The notes under the pieces are model-generated. The model made no database searches. It was not told the DNA's origin and saw only the letters and a list, made by a program, of their open reading frames with translations. The translations under genes were made by a program, and so were the position numbers. Below are positions 1 through 11,840 of a stretch of DNA of 64,000 nt, one piece after another (position 1 is the first letter of the stretch; every line of letters begins with the position of its first letter). This stretch comes from Papaver somniferum (taxonomy: Eukaryota; Streptophyta; Magnoliopsida; Ranunculales; Papaveraceae): contig NC_039362.1 of assembly GCF_003573695.1 (NCBI RefSeq), positions 196,476,168 through 196,540,167 of the forward strand. Direction: 5' to 3'.

Positions 1-1301
1 CCTTACTATACACCCTATTATTAATTTAATTGTCTAAATGTTTCCCATGTTTTGAAAACACAATATGCAATAAAATCTTATTATATATAATTTTTCCAGT
101 ACAATATAATTCTTTTTGTTTCGTTTAAATATTATTTTTGCATGTAATATTATTATTGATTTTTTGATAAACATTTTAAAAAAAATTTCTCTGATTTCAA
201 ATAATCCATATAAAAACAAATATCAATTTGAAATGCTATTTGTTTTCTCTAAATCCAAAGAAATGAAGATCATAATTCTTTTTTATATTATGTATATAGA
301 GATTTTTTTATAGGAGTGTAAATGTAGAATGTCGGTTCGTAGAAAATATTACATATCCTTACATTTAGATATGTATTACAATCAAATATAAGAATATGGG
401 TAAAAACATGCTTTTAAAGTTGTGTGTGCAAACACTAATTGTTAGTTTCATATAGGTATGGCCGTCAAATTCTTTTTAGAAAAAATATAATATATTGGTC
501 ACCTAAAAGGTCAAAATTCAGAGGCACGCCTAGAGCCTCCAGAAAGTGTAATTAAGACGGCCCTGTTGATGAGCATGGTTGGATAGAAAATGTAAAGTAC
601 TATGTATATAAAAATCTACCCAGACTGACCATCCAGAGAAGTATATTTTCTTTCTATCGTATTTTTTTGAAAGATATTACTCATCTCTTTCTGTTCTTAT
701 GTTCACTGGAAATGAGCCAGTTTGAACTCAAACTCCACTCGTCACTGTTAGGATTTTCTTCTCACTCTTAAAGATTCATGTATGAGGTAAATTATAACAA
801 ATTGGTCGGTTTGATTCTATTAACCCAATTCTAAATTTACGATAGATCTAACTACAACTGTCCAACTGGGAAGTAGAACTGAAACCGGTCGTTTTAGAGA
901 CTTTTTTTCTAGTCACGTTGGGACCTAACTCGAAATATCATTTAAGTAATCTTATATATATGCATATTTGATCCAAATAGATTGAGACAAGTTCAAGTTC
1001 AAGTCGTTTTCAATATAGCACGAGTTGAAAGATACGTTAGGAATTGAAACAAGTTTAAGTTAATATTACTAACCTCAAGTGAAATGATGATGTCGTCGTT
1101 GTAGTCGTTACTTCTTCTCATTCTTCAGGTATTTGGAGTAATAGTTATATGTCTCAACATTCATACACTTTCTAGTCTAACCTAAACGAAGTTGACTCTA
1201 GTATTTAATCAAGCGACTCTAGATGAGTTTTGATATTAAAATATGACAACCAACCTTGACATACCAACGCTTGGTGAGTTCAACCGAGATATGCTCTAAA
1301 A
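1..1301 (-). mobile_element. Partial Copia (SIRE-like) LTR, end of a minus-strand element
   Basis: The last 300 bases match the flanks of the Tat insertion at 25,250-25,505 and 34,598-34,633, so the two are copies of one LTR family. Read on the minus strand the LTR would begin with a TTTTAGAGC-like end where relatives have TGTTAGAGC. A purine-rich tract (ATCCCCCTTTG on the plus strand, about 1,303-1,313) lies directly outside, as expected for the polypurine tract of a minus-strand 3' LTR. The other LTR end lies beyond the window. No coding capacity is visible. The family name rests on similarity to known SIRE/Maximus LTR ends and is inferred. Confidence 0.45.
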
Positions 1302-3911
1302 ATATCCCCCTTTGTCAATTTACTAACAAAACTCTGATTACATATGGAGCTAAATGATTTACTAGAAAACTCATTCTTCATACGCTTAATTCCAAGTTTC
1401 AACAACATAATAACCTGCATATATTCATTGTCGTTGTTGACATTTGAATAAAAAAAGCTTTGACACCCCCCCNNNNNNNNNNNNNNNNNNNNNNNNNNNN
1501 CCCCCCCCCCCTCCCAAAAGGCAAGCTAGGTAAATATTCAATCCGAACATCTTTGTTATTCCCCTTTTGTAGTAATAATTACTACACAACAATATGATAT
1601 GTTTCTCCCCCTTAGTCAATGCATTACTCTTTCGTTAGATATAACATTTTAAGCACGATTGTTCTTTCCTAGTGATCAAAATCATCCTTTTGGTTAAAAA
1701 ATAACAAAGGTTCGAGCAAATAAAGGATAAATCAAAAGGATCTTATAAATCTATAAGACTTGTAAAACATATACGTATAAAGCACGATGGTTTCATATAC
1801 TATTTTAGATAACCAATATTAAAACTGAAACTACAACAGTAATTTAGTTTCAGTATGTTATCAAGGAGACAATTAGCCGAAGAAATTTTCCATATAGTCC
1901 AACAAATCTACTAAGAAACTAAATTTTGTTGTTGAACCTATTGTGTATGTACAATCGCTTGTTTCGATAAGACCAAAATAAAGATCAGAATTAACTTTAT
2001 TTTTCTCATCAGGCTCTAATTCTTCGGAAAATAACTTAGACCTTTCCGTTTAGACAAGAAAAACACAAGGTTAGTTAAGTAGTTTTTCTTGTCAAAGCAT
2101 TCGATTAGACTTGAATAACCGAAGCTTCCTATTGACAAGTCTAAATAAGATCAGAATTAACTTAGTTTCTCTTATCCGGAATCAATTGAACTGAACAAAA
2201 GACCCCGTAATTTTGTTAAGCCAAAAAAAATAGATACAAACCAAAAAATTAACTTGCAAAATCATTTTCCTTACCATAAGCAATTGAAACAAATATATAT
2301 ATATATATTACAACACCGCGATCCCACCGAATTTCGTTACGCAAAAACACTTGATACCCAACAATAAAGATGATATCAAACCATAAGCCAAATAAATTGA
2401 CACGGTTTGTCTTAACCGGAAACAATTGAATCAAATAAACAATACATACATAATAATGGAACATATCTATTGTACCAACATTTTGTTAAGAAAATGCAAA
2501 ATATATGCAATATAAACAGGCTTTTCTTAGACAAGAAAAACGATTAACTAACAAATAAAATCGTTACCTTAATTTCCCAGCCACTTCTCCCCAGAAATAT
2601 ATATATATATATATCATTAAGCGCAAGTTCAAATAAGAACTCTTCCCGTGTGTGTTGTCATCCTCTCGAAAGAACAAAAGAACAACAACAAAAACAACCT
2701 TTACCAGAGAAAGGTTGAATCGATTTTAACTAATGTGTGCCAATAGCAAAAGTTGAAAACTCCAAACACATATGTTATGATAAACACAACTTATGTAAAT
2801 ATAAATTGATATCAACATTTTGTGAATTTTTACATATGAGTTTTAATCGGAACACCTTATGATCCTTTGATAAAGCCTACCAACATGAGCTAGAATTTAA
2901 TCCCGCTAAATCAAAAAGCCACAAAAATCATAAGGGCTACATCATATGAGATTGAACCATAAAGTTAATGAAAGCCAATATTTATCTCATATAAATAGAG
3001 TACTCATATATATACCAAATATTTAGTTTATATAACATAAACAAACAATACTGTATCTGACTTACATATGAGCTACAACATCACAACTTTCTAATGATTT
3101 TGATAAAACAATCACGAAGATATGATCCAAAGATCGACTATACTCAAAAGTCACTTATGAGACTGAAACACAATGGTTTATCTCATAAAGTCAAATGAAA
3201 TATACTATAAATATTCAACAGAAAATAAAGTATTTAAATTACCTCAATCTTGGAAATTGAATTATGAAACTAACACAAAAAGAATGAGGTCATTCCGAGT
3301 TCGGACGAAGAAGTTATGGGAAAAACACTTTTTACACTCCTTTCGTATGAACTAGGTAGGGTCCGGTCACACCAATTCACATGTGTAGGTTGTGACCGAT
3401 CCATGTGATTGAGTTGTGACAGAGCCTAAGACGAATTCATACACAAAACTGTTTTAGATATAACTTTTGCATACAATATCCAAATTCATATATTTTTGGC
3501 TCGTTTTAACCGTATAAACAAGAAATACACATATATGACCTGTATATTATCAACACCATGAACTCAGAGTTACTGTTTCTATCAAAATATCAAATATAGA
3601 TAGATAAGATATGAGTATAGAAGAGAAAAATCTCCTTGAATATGTTAATTAGTCATATAATAACCGAGAGGTCATGTACTCACTTTTCAAAAGATTGACC
3701 ACAAAGGTTAGCATGCACATCCCAACACAACTAGGTTGTGCTTTGGTGAGCCTTGTTGTGTTCGTCTCGGGTGACCAAGACAGGATCATCACTCTTGACC
3801 TCTTGCTTGGTTTGTTTTATCTTGTTCCATCTCTTTTTTTTCTTATTGTGATGAAGAGTATCATTATCACATCTTTAATTAGTATAAGAGACTTTAGACA
3901 AGATGTCTTTC
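1302..3911. other. AT-rich spacer, probable remains of Copia 3' internal region
   Basis: No convincing gene on either strand; ORFs here are short and low-complexity. Besides the polypurine tract at about 1,303-1,313 there is a second pyrimidine tract (CTCCCCCTTAG near 1,605-1,615), as in the long 3' spacers of SIRE-type elements. A degenerate direct repeat containing AAGATCAGAATTAAC occurs near 1,980 and 2,145. AT dinucleotide runs occur at 2,291-2,310 and 2,597-2,615. Near 3,365-3,420 short GGTCACACCAATT-like units recall the minisatellite at 24.5 kb. The element's pol gene is absent. Confidence 0.4.
1473..1500. other. Assembly gap (28 N) flanked by poly-C
   Basis: A run of 28 N is bordered by seven C on the left (1,466-1,472) and eleven C on the right (1,501-1,511). 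The true length of the homopolymer or G-rich tract is unknown. The apparent reading frame across it on the minus strand is an artefact. Confidence 0.99.
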
Positions 3912-5578
3912 TGATAGACGCATTTATGTGTCTAATTTGTCCTCAATGTTTCGTATTGTTAGTACTTGTTTTCGTCCTTATTATGGTGTTTTGTGTGTTT
4001 GTAGGTATTTTTGGGGAACAAACATTTATGGAAAAATCGGCTCGAAAAATTACTCTGAGTACCCTCGAAGGACATTTGCTAAACGTACCCCTAATTTGGA
4101 AAAGGGGCACCTCAATTACTAAGGGGCGCCGTAATTGATATTGGCACCAAGCAGCTGGATAAGGGGCACCTTCACCTCCTTCGCTTGAAACTGGTTTTGG
4201 CGGGAAAAGGTGCTCTTCAGAAAAACAGAATTAAGATTCGTATTTTGGAGGCAATTTAGAGTGACTCCATGGCAGAAACTTCTTGGGATGATTTGATTGG
4301 GCTTAACAGACTTGGTGTATGTCTTTGGTTTGACTGAATTTGGCTATATAATCCAAACAAAGAGAATAGGAAGCACGTTCAGGGAAAAAGGTATTCACGG
4401 GTTTACACGAGTTTTTTGTGGAAGATTTCGTGGCTACATAGTTTCAGAGTTGTCTGATATGAGGGAGAAATTCGTTTGGAGCATGTTGAATACCAGCAGA
4501 CGCGCGAACAAGAACATTCTTCAAAACAGGGGTAGTATTTTTTTCTAGGAATTTTTTGTTAGTAAACACGAGCTGGACTCACTCTGCTACGAGCATTCAG
4601 CGTGTTGGGGTGAAACATGACTGCAGAAGATGCGTATAAGAATTAAACAGGGAATAAAATCCCGGTACTTACAACTGCAGACATGGAAAATATTTCCGAT
4701 AATATTATCATTACTACGAGAAGATTTTGGAGTTAATATCGTGATATCTTGGCACTGATGGGTATATAAGGCTTCTGGGATGTTTTATAGTGGGGTGTCG
4801 AGACTTGGAGGTCGAGAGGATAGTTTGGGAGAATTACAGAGCACCAGAGAGTCGAGAAGATCAAATTGCAGAGACTCCATTTCTGCTGCTGCAAAGCTGA
4901 AGAACACGAAGAACGGACTTACCAGGACAGTCGTTTTCCAACAGTGACAACGACACTTATCCGTGGGTCGTACAGCTACAGTGACAACAACTGTTCTCAT
5001 TTATCATTCTCTGTAACAGCTGGTTTGTAACAGAAATAAGTGTTACAAACCCGTTTTTTAATATTTTCTCTCCATTCTATCATTTGTACACCACCTTTGA
5101 GCAATAATAATGATTTTTGAGCGTGTTTCCAACATGATGAACGGCTAATTCTCTCACAACCAAGGCAATGAGGAAGCTATTTACGCATGAATACTTGGTA
5201 ATTATTTATTTTCTCTAATTTATAATTTATAATTCACTCAATCACTGCTTTTGCAGAGTTTTTAATTGGAAAAATTTTCTTCATTAGTTGTGATTCAATT
5301 AGATAGGTTATGCTTTGTTTTGATAATCTATGCTTAGGGGATACAATTAATTTTTGAGAATTTGCCTGATTATTTGTGAATTAAGAAATAAGAGACTTAA
5401 AATATAATTAGAGTTTTGAATTATTTACCATAATTTATTCATGTGTAATAGTGGAATCAGTGTCTTGGTTGTTCCTAATATCTTGATATCACTTTATTTG
5501 AGTTTGCTATATTTTTAGTTTAAAAAATTAAATCTAGAATCTTTTGCTTTCACAAGTCTTACGAACCTTTTTACTACA
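3912..5578 (+). repeat. 5' LTR of element A
   Basis: Begins TGATAGACGC and ends near ACTACA, about 1.67 kb. From about 4,092 it matches 17,325-18,796 closely, and its first 195 bp match 10,101-10,295. Short repeats of AAGGGGCACC lie near 4,101 and 4,159. A TATA-like box (TATATAAG, 4,763-4,770) followed by a leader-like stretch is the likely Pol II promoter. Small ORFs inside (for example 3,674-4,138 and 4,297-4,548) are not conserved as proteins between LTR copies. Confidence 0.85.
4763..4770 (+). promoter_or_regulatory. TATA box of element A 5' LTR
   Basis: TATATAAG lies about 815 bp before the LTR end. The same motif is at 17,983-17,990 in the 3' LTR. Its position in the middle of the LTR fits the U3/R border. 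Confidence 0.55.
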
Positions 5579-5698
5579 ACTCAATTGAAAATCACATCAC
5601 TTTCCTTAGTATTTTTTCAAGAAAACTCTCAACATTTATCAACTGAGTGTCATTCTTGTGACTAACTTTTGGTCCCTTTTTGGCTGTGGGGGACTTCA
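5579..5698 (-). pseudogene. 120-bp antisense Copia gag fragment inside element A
   Basis: Almost identical to 18,797-18,917, where it is the end of a longer minus-strand gag reading frame (KSPTAKKGPKVSHKN and onwards). Here the frame is cut at about 5,698, where the sequence jumps to the Athila protease C-terminus on the plus strand. The shared bases at the jump include TCATGA. It takes the place of the primer-binding site and gag expected after an LTR. Confidence 0.75.
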
Positions 5699-6364
5699 TG
5701 AACCAGATACCAGTGATTTTAGGTCGCCCATTTTTAGCAACATCTAATGCGATCATTAATTGTCGAACTGGCATTATGAATTTGTCTTTTGGTAATATGA
5801 CTATTGAGCTGAACGTCTTTCATATTAGTAAGCTACCCTCTGAACTAGATGACTCGAGCATAGAAGAGGTAAACATGATAGGAACATTAGTCGAGGAGTC
5901 ATTCCCAAACACTTTGTCAGAAGATCCGTTAGAGAAATGACTAGCTCACTTTGGGATTGATTTCGATGATGATAATGTGATTAATGAGATGAATGATTTG
6001 TTAGATTCAACCCCTTTGTTAGACACTAGTAACAGATGGAAACCTAAGTTCGAACCACTACCAGTTTCTAAGTCTATCCTAGTTCCTTTGTTAGAAGAGC
6101 CTCCTAAGTTGGACCTAAAACCATTGCCAGATACCCTGAGGTATGTGTTTAGGCCCGTCTGAGACTTTACCTATGATTGTTGCTTCCGACTTGGATAGTG
6201 ATCAGGAAAGTAGGCTAGTGACCGTCCTTCAAAACAACAAGGAAGCTTTAGGGTGGACCAGAGCAGACATTAAGGGTATAAGTCCTACTGTTTGTATGCA
6301 GCAGATCTATTTACAGGAAGATACCAAACCTTCTAGGGAGATGCAATGAAGACTAAACCCTAAT

Positions 6365-7390
6365 ATGAAAGAAGTAGTTCGAACCGAGGTTCTTAAGCTG
6401 TTAGATGCAGGCATTATCTACCCCATTTCAGACAGTAAGTGGGTCAGCCCCGTTCAGGTTGTTCCCAAGAAATCCGGTATTACTGTAGTCCGGAATGATA
6501 ATAATGAGTTAATCCCGACCCGAGTGACCACGGGTTGGCGTGTTTGTATTGACTATAGGAAATTGAACAAGGTCACTAGGAAGGACCACTTTCCCCTTCC
6601 CTTCATCGACCATATGCTAGATAGATTAGCTGGACATAGTCACTACTGCTTTTTAGATGGCTACTATGGATATAATCAGATCGTTATTGCCCCAGAAGAC
6701 CAGGAGAAAACCACTTTTACCTGTCCCTTTGGTACCTTTGCGTATAGACGCATTCCTTTCGGTATTTGTAATGCCCCTGCAACTTTTCAGCGTTGCATGA
6801 TGAGCATATTTTCTGACATGGTAGAACGGTTCTTAGAGGTCTTTATGGATGATTTTTCAGTGTTTGGTTCGTCTTTCGATGAGTGCTTGCATCATTTGTC
6901 ACTAGTGTTGACTAGGTGTAAGGAAAATAATTTAGTGCTTAATTGGGAGAAATGTCATTTCATGGTTCGATCAGGAATTATTTTAGGGCATATCGTATCT
7001 TCTAAGGGTATAGAGGTAGATAAAGACAAATTTGACCTTATCAAGACTTTACAGGTCCCAAAAACCGTAAGAGATATTAGGTCATTCTTAGGGCATGCAG
7101 GTTTTTATCGCCGATTCATTAAGGATTTTAGCTTGATTTCTAGACCTCTTTGCAATTTTCTTGCAAAAGATGTTAAGTTTGTCTTTGATGATGCTTGTTT
7201 AGAGGCTTTTGAGAAGCTAAAGACTTTACTCACTACCGCCCCCATAGTCCAGGAACCCAACTGGAACTTACCCTTTGAGATCATGTGTGATGCTTCAGAT
7301 TATGCTATTGGTGTTGTGCTAGGTCAGCGAGAAAACAAATTACTTCATGTGATTTACTATGCTAGCAAAACTCTGAATGATCCCAGTTGA
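6365..7390 (+). pseudogene. Reverse transcriptase and start of RNase H of element A
   Basis: A 341-codon open stretch holds the full palm of a Ty3/Gypsy RT: WRVCIDYRKLN, FLDGYYGYNQI (motif A Asp present), FGICNAPATFQRCM, VFMDDFSVFGSSF (FMDD active site) and LGHIVSSKGIEVD. The connection region (FLGHAGFYRRFIKDF) and the first RNase H block (CDASDYAIGVVLGQ) follow. The frame stops at 7,388-7,390, but RNase H continues in another frame (TTTEKELLAIVFSLDKF, then [11 protein letters not shown]), so a 1-nt indel lies near 7,385. On its own the RT fold looks complete. Confidence 0.9.
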
Positions 7391-7497
7391 ACTATACCAC
7401 TACCGAAAAGGAACTATTAGCCATTGTGTTTTCCTTAGACAAGTTTTGACCCTATCTCTTAGGTTCTAAGATCATCATATATACTGATCACACCGTT

Positions 7498-9006
7498 TTG
7501 AAATATCTTCTGTCTAAGAAGGATACGAAACCTAGATTGATTAGGTGGATCCTTTTGTTGCAAGAGTTTTATCCAGACATTAGAGACAAAACGGGTGCCA
7601 AAAATGTTGTAGCAGAACACTTGTCTAGGATAGTTGTTAGTTCACCTGATGATTCCCTTCCTATAAAGGATAGCTTTCCTGATGAACAATTGTTATTTGT
7701 TACCCAACTACCTTGGTATGCGAATATAGTGAACTATCTTGTTACTGGTCGAATGCCCCAACATTGGGGTAAACAAGATCGTTCTAGGTTTTTAGCTGAG
7801 GTTAAGCACTTATTTTGGGATGATCCTTATTTGTTTAAGTATTTTGCAGACCAGATTATTAGGAGATGTATACCTGAGAGTGACCAGTCCAGTATTATTT
7901 CCTTTTGTCATGATCATGCTTGTGGGGGTCACTTTAGTGCTAAGAAAACTGCTGCTAAGATATTGCAGTGTGGATTCTATTGGCCTTCGTTGTTTAAAGA
8001 CTCCCATAATTACTGTGTTACTTGTGAACGTTGCCAGAAATTAGGAACCATTTCCCATAGGAACATGATGCCCTTGAACCCGATTCTAATTGTTGATGTC
8101 TTTGATGTGTGGGGTATTGACTTTATGGGTCCGTTTCCTAATTCTTTTGGTAACCTATACATCCTTCTCGCTGTAGACTATGTCTCTAAGTGGATTGAGG
8201 CGGTTGTGTGTAAAACCAACGAACATAGGGTTGTGATTGAGTTCTTGAAAAATAATATACTTACACGTTTTGGTACACCTCGAGCTATAATTAATTATGG
8301 AGGGTTGCACTTTTGTAATGGGCCTTTTAGGCTTCTGATAAAGAAATATGGTATTACACATAAGGTAGTTAGCCCGTATCATCCTCAGACTAGTGGTCAG
8401 GTTGAGGTTTCCAATGGGGAGATAAAACGTATATTAGAGAAAACAATTAATCCAAATCGGAAAGACTGGTCGTCTAGGCTTACTGATGCCTTATGGGATT
8501 ACCGTACTGCATTTAAGACCCCCATTGGAATGTCGCCTTATCAGCTTGTGTATGGCAAGGCATGTCATTTACCTGTTGAGTTAGAACATAGAGCTTATTG
8601 GGCTGTTAAGCAGCTAAACTTTTCACTTGACAAGAAAGGGGCCCATAGGAAACTCCAGCTCAATGAGTTGGAAGAGATTCGTAGAGATGCATACGATAGT
8701 GCTAAGGAGTATAAGAACAAAATGAAACTTGTGCATGATAGAAATATCTTAAGAAAGTCATTTTCTCCAGATCAAAAATTTCTTCTGTATGATACCCGCT
8801 TGCATCTTTTCCATGGGAAGTTACGTTATCGGTGGACGGGTCCTTTTATTTTTCGAACTGTCTTTCCTCATGGAGCTGTTGAAATTGAGACACCGGATGG
8901 TGGTAGTTATTTGAAGGTTAACGGTCAGAGATTAAAACCCTTTTTAGAGCCCTTTCGTACAGGTGATGTTGAGGAGGTCTCTTTGGAGGACCCTGTTTAC
9001 CCTTGA
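7498..9006 (+). pseudogene. Integrase of element A with catalytic Asp replaced
   Basis: The 502-codon frame starts in the RNase H tail ([20 protein letters not shown]). It then has the integrase HHCC zinc finger (HDHACGGHF, later CVTCERC), the core with [10 protein letters not shown] (first Asp) and [11 protein letters not shown] (Glu), and a long C-terminal region ([19 protein letters not shown]). The second catalytic Asp, expected in an ISDGG context, reads INYGG near 8,295-8,299, so the D,D,E triad is broken. The frame itself is open to its natural TGA at 9,004-9,006. Confidence 0.9.
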
Positions 9007-10100
9007 TTGACCATCGAGGCGATTGTATGTTGTATATTAGTCTTTGATTTCTCTTTTCACCCAGGTACTATCTTTACGACTTCTCTCTTTACTGATTCCT
9101 CATGTTACTTTACTTTTTGGTATTGCTCTTTGATTAGAAACATTGAGGACAATGTTAGATTTAAGTTTGGGGGTGGGGAAGAAAGTTTTTGCTTCAATAA
9201 ATAAACTCCAGAGCCTAGAAATTTGTGCCTATTAAGGATAGCACTAACCTATCTAAGTGGATGGAAACATCTTGGTTGTAGGAGTTGAGGAACCAATCTG
9301 ATTAGATGGAAACATCTAAAGAGTCTATTCATAAAAGCACAGAGCTCAGGTGTTAGAATTAAAAAAAAACATGATAGTTTCGCTATTTCTCGCTGAATCC
9401 TAATCCTTCTATTTTTATTTTTTTAAGTGATTTGGTGGGGAACACGATTCAAGTTGTTACCATTGCTAGGGTGAAATAGAGTGATTGAGATTTCAAAAAA
9501 AAAAAAAAAAGAGTTGAGTATTGAGACCAGACCATCATACCAACCAGAATAAATTAGATAAAGTCGACCGCTGGTGCCCTTCTATATGCTAGTTTTGTTG
9601 ACCTAGAGTTAGGATTATGAACCACTGGTCCCCTTGTATATGCCGGTTGTGTTGATATTAGTTTGATTAGTATCTCAGTCCATTAGGATAGGTTCATCCT
9701 GGCAGAGGTCTTCAGACAGATATGGGAAACACCGTTCACTTTAAACCATCTTTTTCTTTATCCATCTTCTTAATCTTTCCATGTGATTGGTTGACTCCGG
9801 TTATGATGTCCAGAAACTATTTGAGTAGAGCTCTGTCACTTTATATGAATTTTAGTATGCTTGAGTGCAAACTCGTGTACAACAATTGGAATTTCGCATC
9901 AGGGTACTTCCTCCTGTAGTCAGTGATTGTATGCCAACTAAGGAGATTCTTTAGTGCCTTCCAAGGTTCTGCGTAGATAGCTAGGGTCTGGAGTAATGGT
10001 TTTGTGGGTACACCTCTGGTAAACCCTCCCGAGATTAACTCGGTTTTATTTATTTTTTTAGTTTTGCTCGAGGACTACAAATAATAAGTTTGGGGGTATT
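9007..10100 (+). other. 3' untranslated region of element A with hairpin and two polypurine tracts
   Basis: No protein-coding signal. An inverted repeat ACATTG-AGGA-CAATGT (9,140-9,155) is followed by a purine-rich stretch containing AAGTTTGGGGGT. The same AAGTTTGGGGGT recurs at about 10,087-10,098, just before the 3' LTR, as the functional polypurine tract. The region matches the 3' part of element B (14,640-15,793) and, reversed, 62,946-64,000. Confidence 0.75.
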
Positions 10101-10295
10101 TGATAGACGCATTTATTTGTCTAATTTGTCCTCAATGTTTCGTATTGTTAGTACTTGTTTTCGTCCTTATTATGGTGTTTTGTGTGTTTGTAGGTATTTT
10201 TGGGAAATAAACATTTATGGAAAAATCGGCTCGAAAAATTATTCGGAGTACCCTCGAAGGACATTTGCTAAACGGACCCCTAATATGGAAAAGGA
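10101..10295 (+). repeat. 3' LTR of element A, left part
   Basis: Starts TGATAGACGC directly after the polypurine tract and matches 3,912-4,105. It is cut after CCCCTAATATGGAAAAGG by element B and resumes at about 17,320 with AAAAGGGGAACC. The uninterrupted version is visible in the 5' LTR at about 4,090-4,108. Confidence 0.85.
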
Positions 10296-11817
10296 TGATA
10301 GACGCATTTGTTTTTCTAATATAGCCCAATTGTATATATTGTTAGTACCATTTTTGTACTTATTATGGTATTTTATTTATTTGTAGGTGTTTTTGGAAAA
10401 ATAAGGTTTTGCGGCGAAAGTGACTGAAAATGTGGCATTTGGACCTCTGTAAACAGTGAACCGGAAGTACCCCGAAAGTATGCCAGAAGTGCCCCAGAAA
10501 TGCACCGGAAACGTCCCAGAAATGTCCCAGAGGAACCTCGAAAAATTACTATTTCCCCCCCAAAAAAAGGATGTTTCCACCCCAGTTTCTAAAGGGACAC
10601 CCAACAGTGGTTAGGGGTACACCCTTTCTTCACGATTCAAAAAAACAAAATGGCGGGAAAATCTTATGCCATGCACACTTCCCTGGCAGTTTAGGGTTCG
10701 ATCTTGTGTGGGCTTTGAGCGAGATTCAATCGCTGGAAATGACTGGGATGGACCTAATATAGCCTAATAGGCTTGGTACAATGAATTGGATCGAAAAACT
10801 TGGGATGAACAATCCATTAGAGAAGATCAAAGCTAAACAGGGACCGAAGCATCCTGGAAAGAATATATGGAAGATACTCGAGTAAAGAGGGAAGATATTG
10901 TACCTAGAAGGATATATATCGAATCCTAGAAGATAGAAATACCAAATATCTTCTATTAACGCATAATCAGAGTTCACAGGGAAACAAATCTTGGTTATTC
11001 CCGTGATAATAAAGAAAAGATATGTGGGATTAAACCAAGAATATTTTGGTTGCTGTCGAGTATAAATAGGCTGTTGAGGTGATAGAAAAAGGGTATCAAG
11101 AGTTTGGGGAAGGTTTGGGACGCAGAGGAGCGAATAAGAAGGATTAACAACAATTCCCACCTGCTGCTGCTGCCATTAGAGGACCTTGAAGAACACGAAG
11201 AACGGACTGCACAGAGCAGTCTTATTTTCTGAAGCGTCAACAGCAGAGCGGAGTGCCGTTGTTTTACTGCAGCTCCCTGGTATCGTTTCTTTCTGGACGT
11301 ATTTTGTGGGTCACAGAACCACTGTTTTATAACTTTTGACTCTTTTAATCATATTTTGAGCATCAAATATATATTTTTAGAACATGATTATTATGAATAG
11401 CTAAACCCCATTACTGGGATGATGGAGGAAACCATTCTTTATGCATGAGTAATTCTATTTAATTCTTTTGTGACTATTTGCACTATTATGAGTTGATTTA
11501 TGATTTTTCTTGATTATTTGTGATTTTATCTGATGATGTATGCTTAGTCTAGGAACTCTTGATGCATCATGCTTATGATTTACATCTAATACTTTACAAA
11601 ATCTATTTTTAGCAAATAAAAGAGTCGATATTTGTTATCATTATAAGCTATAATTGTCTAGAATTAATAGTTGATTCGCATGAGTATAAGAATTGGTGGA
11701 ATCCTGAGTCCTAGTATCTCTTGATCCTGTGAAAATTTTTGTATATATTTTTGTTTTGAAAATCTTTTCAAGTCCGAGCAACGAACTTTTATTTACCGCA
11801 CAAAAAATACTACAACA
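10296..11817 (+). repeat. 5' LTR of element B
   Basis: Begins TGATAGACGC and ends near TACTACAACA. A TATA box (TATAAATA) is at 11,061-11,068. Minus-strand open frames inside (10,726-11,160 and relatives) recur in the 3' LTR only because the DNA is repeated. The downstream part has a CTGCTGCTGC microsatellite (11,161-11,171) that is longer in the 3' LTR (16,661-16,676). Confidence 0.85.
11061..11068 (+). promoter_or_regulatory. TATA box of element B 5' LTR
   Basis: TATAAATA, repeated at 16,559-16,566 in the 3' LTR. It is the best candidate core promoter of element B. Confidence 0.55.
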
Positions 11818-11821
11818 AAAA

Positions 11822-11840
11822 TGGCGCCGCTGACGCAGAC
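11822..11840 (+). promoter_or_regulatory. Primer-binding site of element B
   Basis: TGGCGCCGCTGACGCAGAC lies four bases after the LTR end. The first eight bases match the TGGCGCCG start of the usual Athila primer-binding site, complementary to the 3' end of plant tRNA-Asp. The remaining bases diverge, so the primer identity is tentative. Confidence 0.6.

Larger units (their letters stand above)
5699..9006 (+). pseudogene. pol: Athila-like pol (protease remnant, RT, RNase H, integrase), broken
   Basis: The protease part starts only at the C-terminal ILGRPFLAT motif (about 5,711), so the catalytic Asp region is absent. The polyprotein is interrupted by TGA at 5,938-5,940, a frameshift near 6,150, TGA at 6,347-6,349, a frameshift near 7,385 (between RT/RNase H and the rest of RNase H) and TGA at 7,447-7,449. 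The 6,347 and 7,447 stops look like C-to-T changes of CGA codons. Domain order protease-RT-RNase H-integrase is that of Ty3/Gypsy. Confidence 0.9.

Noticed and set aside
1425..1619. Minus-strand frame across the N gap
   Set aside because: Translation through N and a poly-C tract has no meaning.
3674..4138. 154-codon hydrophobic plus-strand ORF
   Set aside because: It crosses the boundary between spacer and element A LTR at 3,912, so it cannot be an evolved gene. Its hydrophobicity reflects T-rich DNA.
10726..11160. 144-codon minus-strand ORF, repeated at 16,224-16,658
   Set aside because: Both copies lie in the same place of the two LTRs of element B. Similarity is explained by LTR identity and no domain is recognisable.
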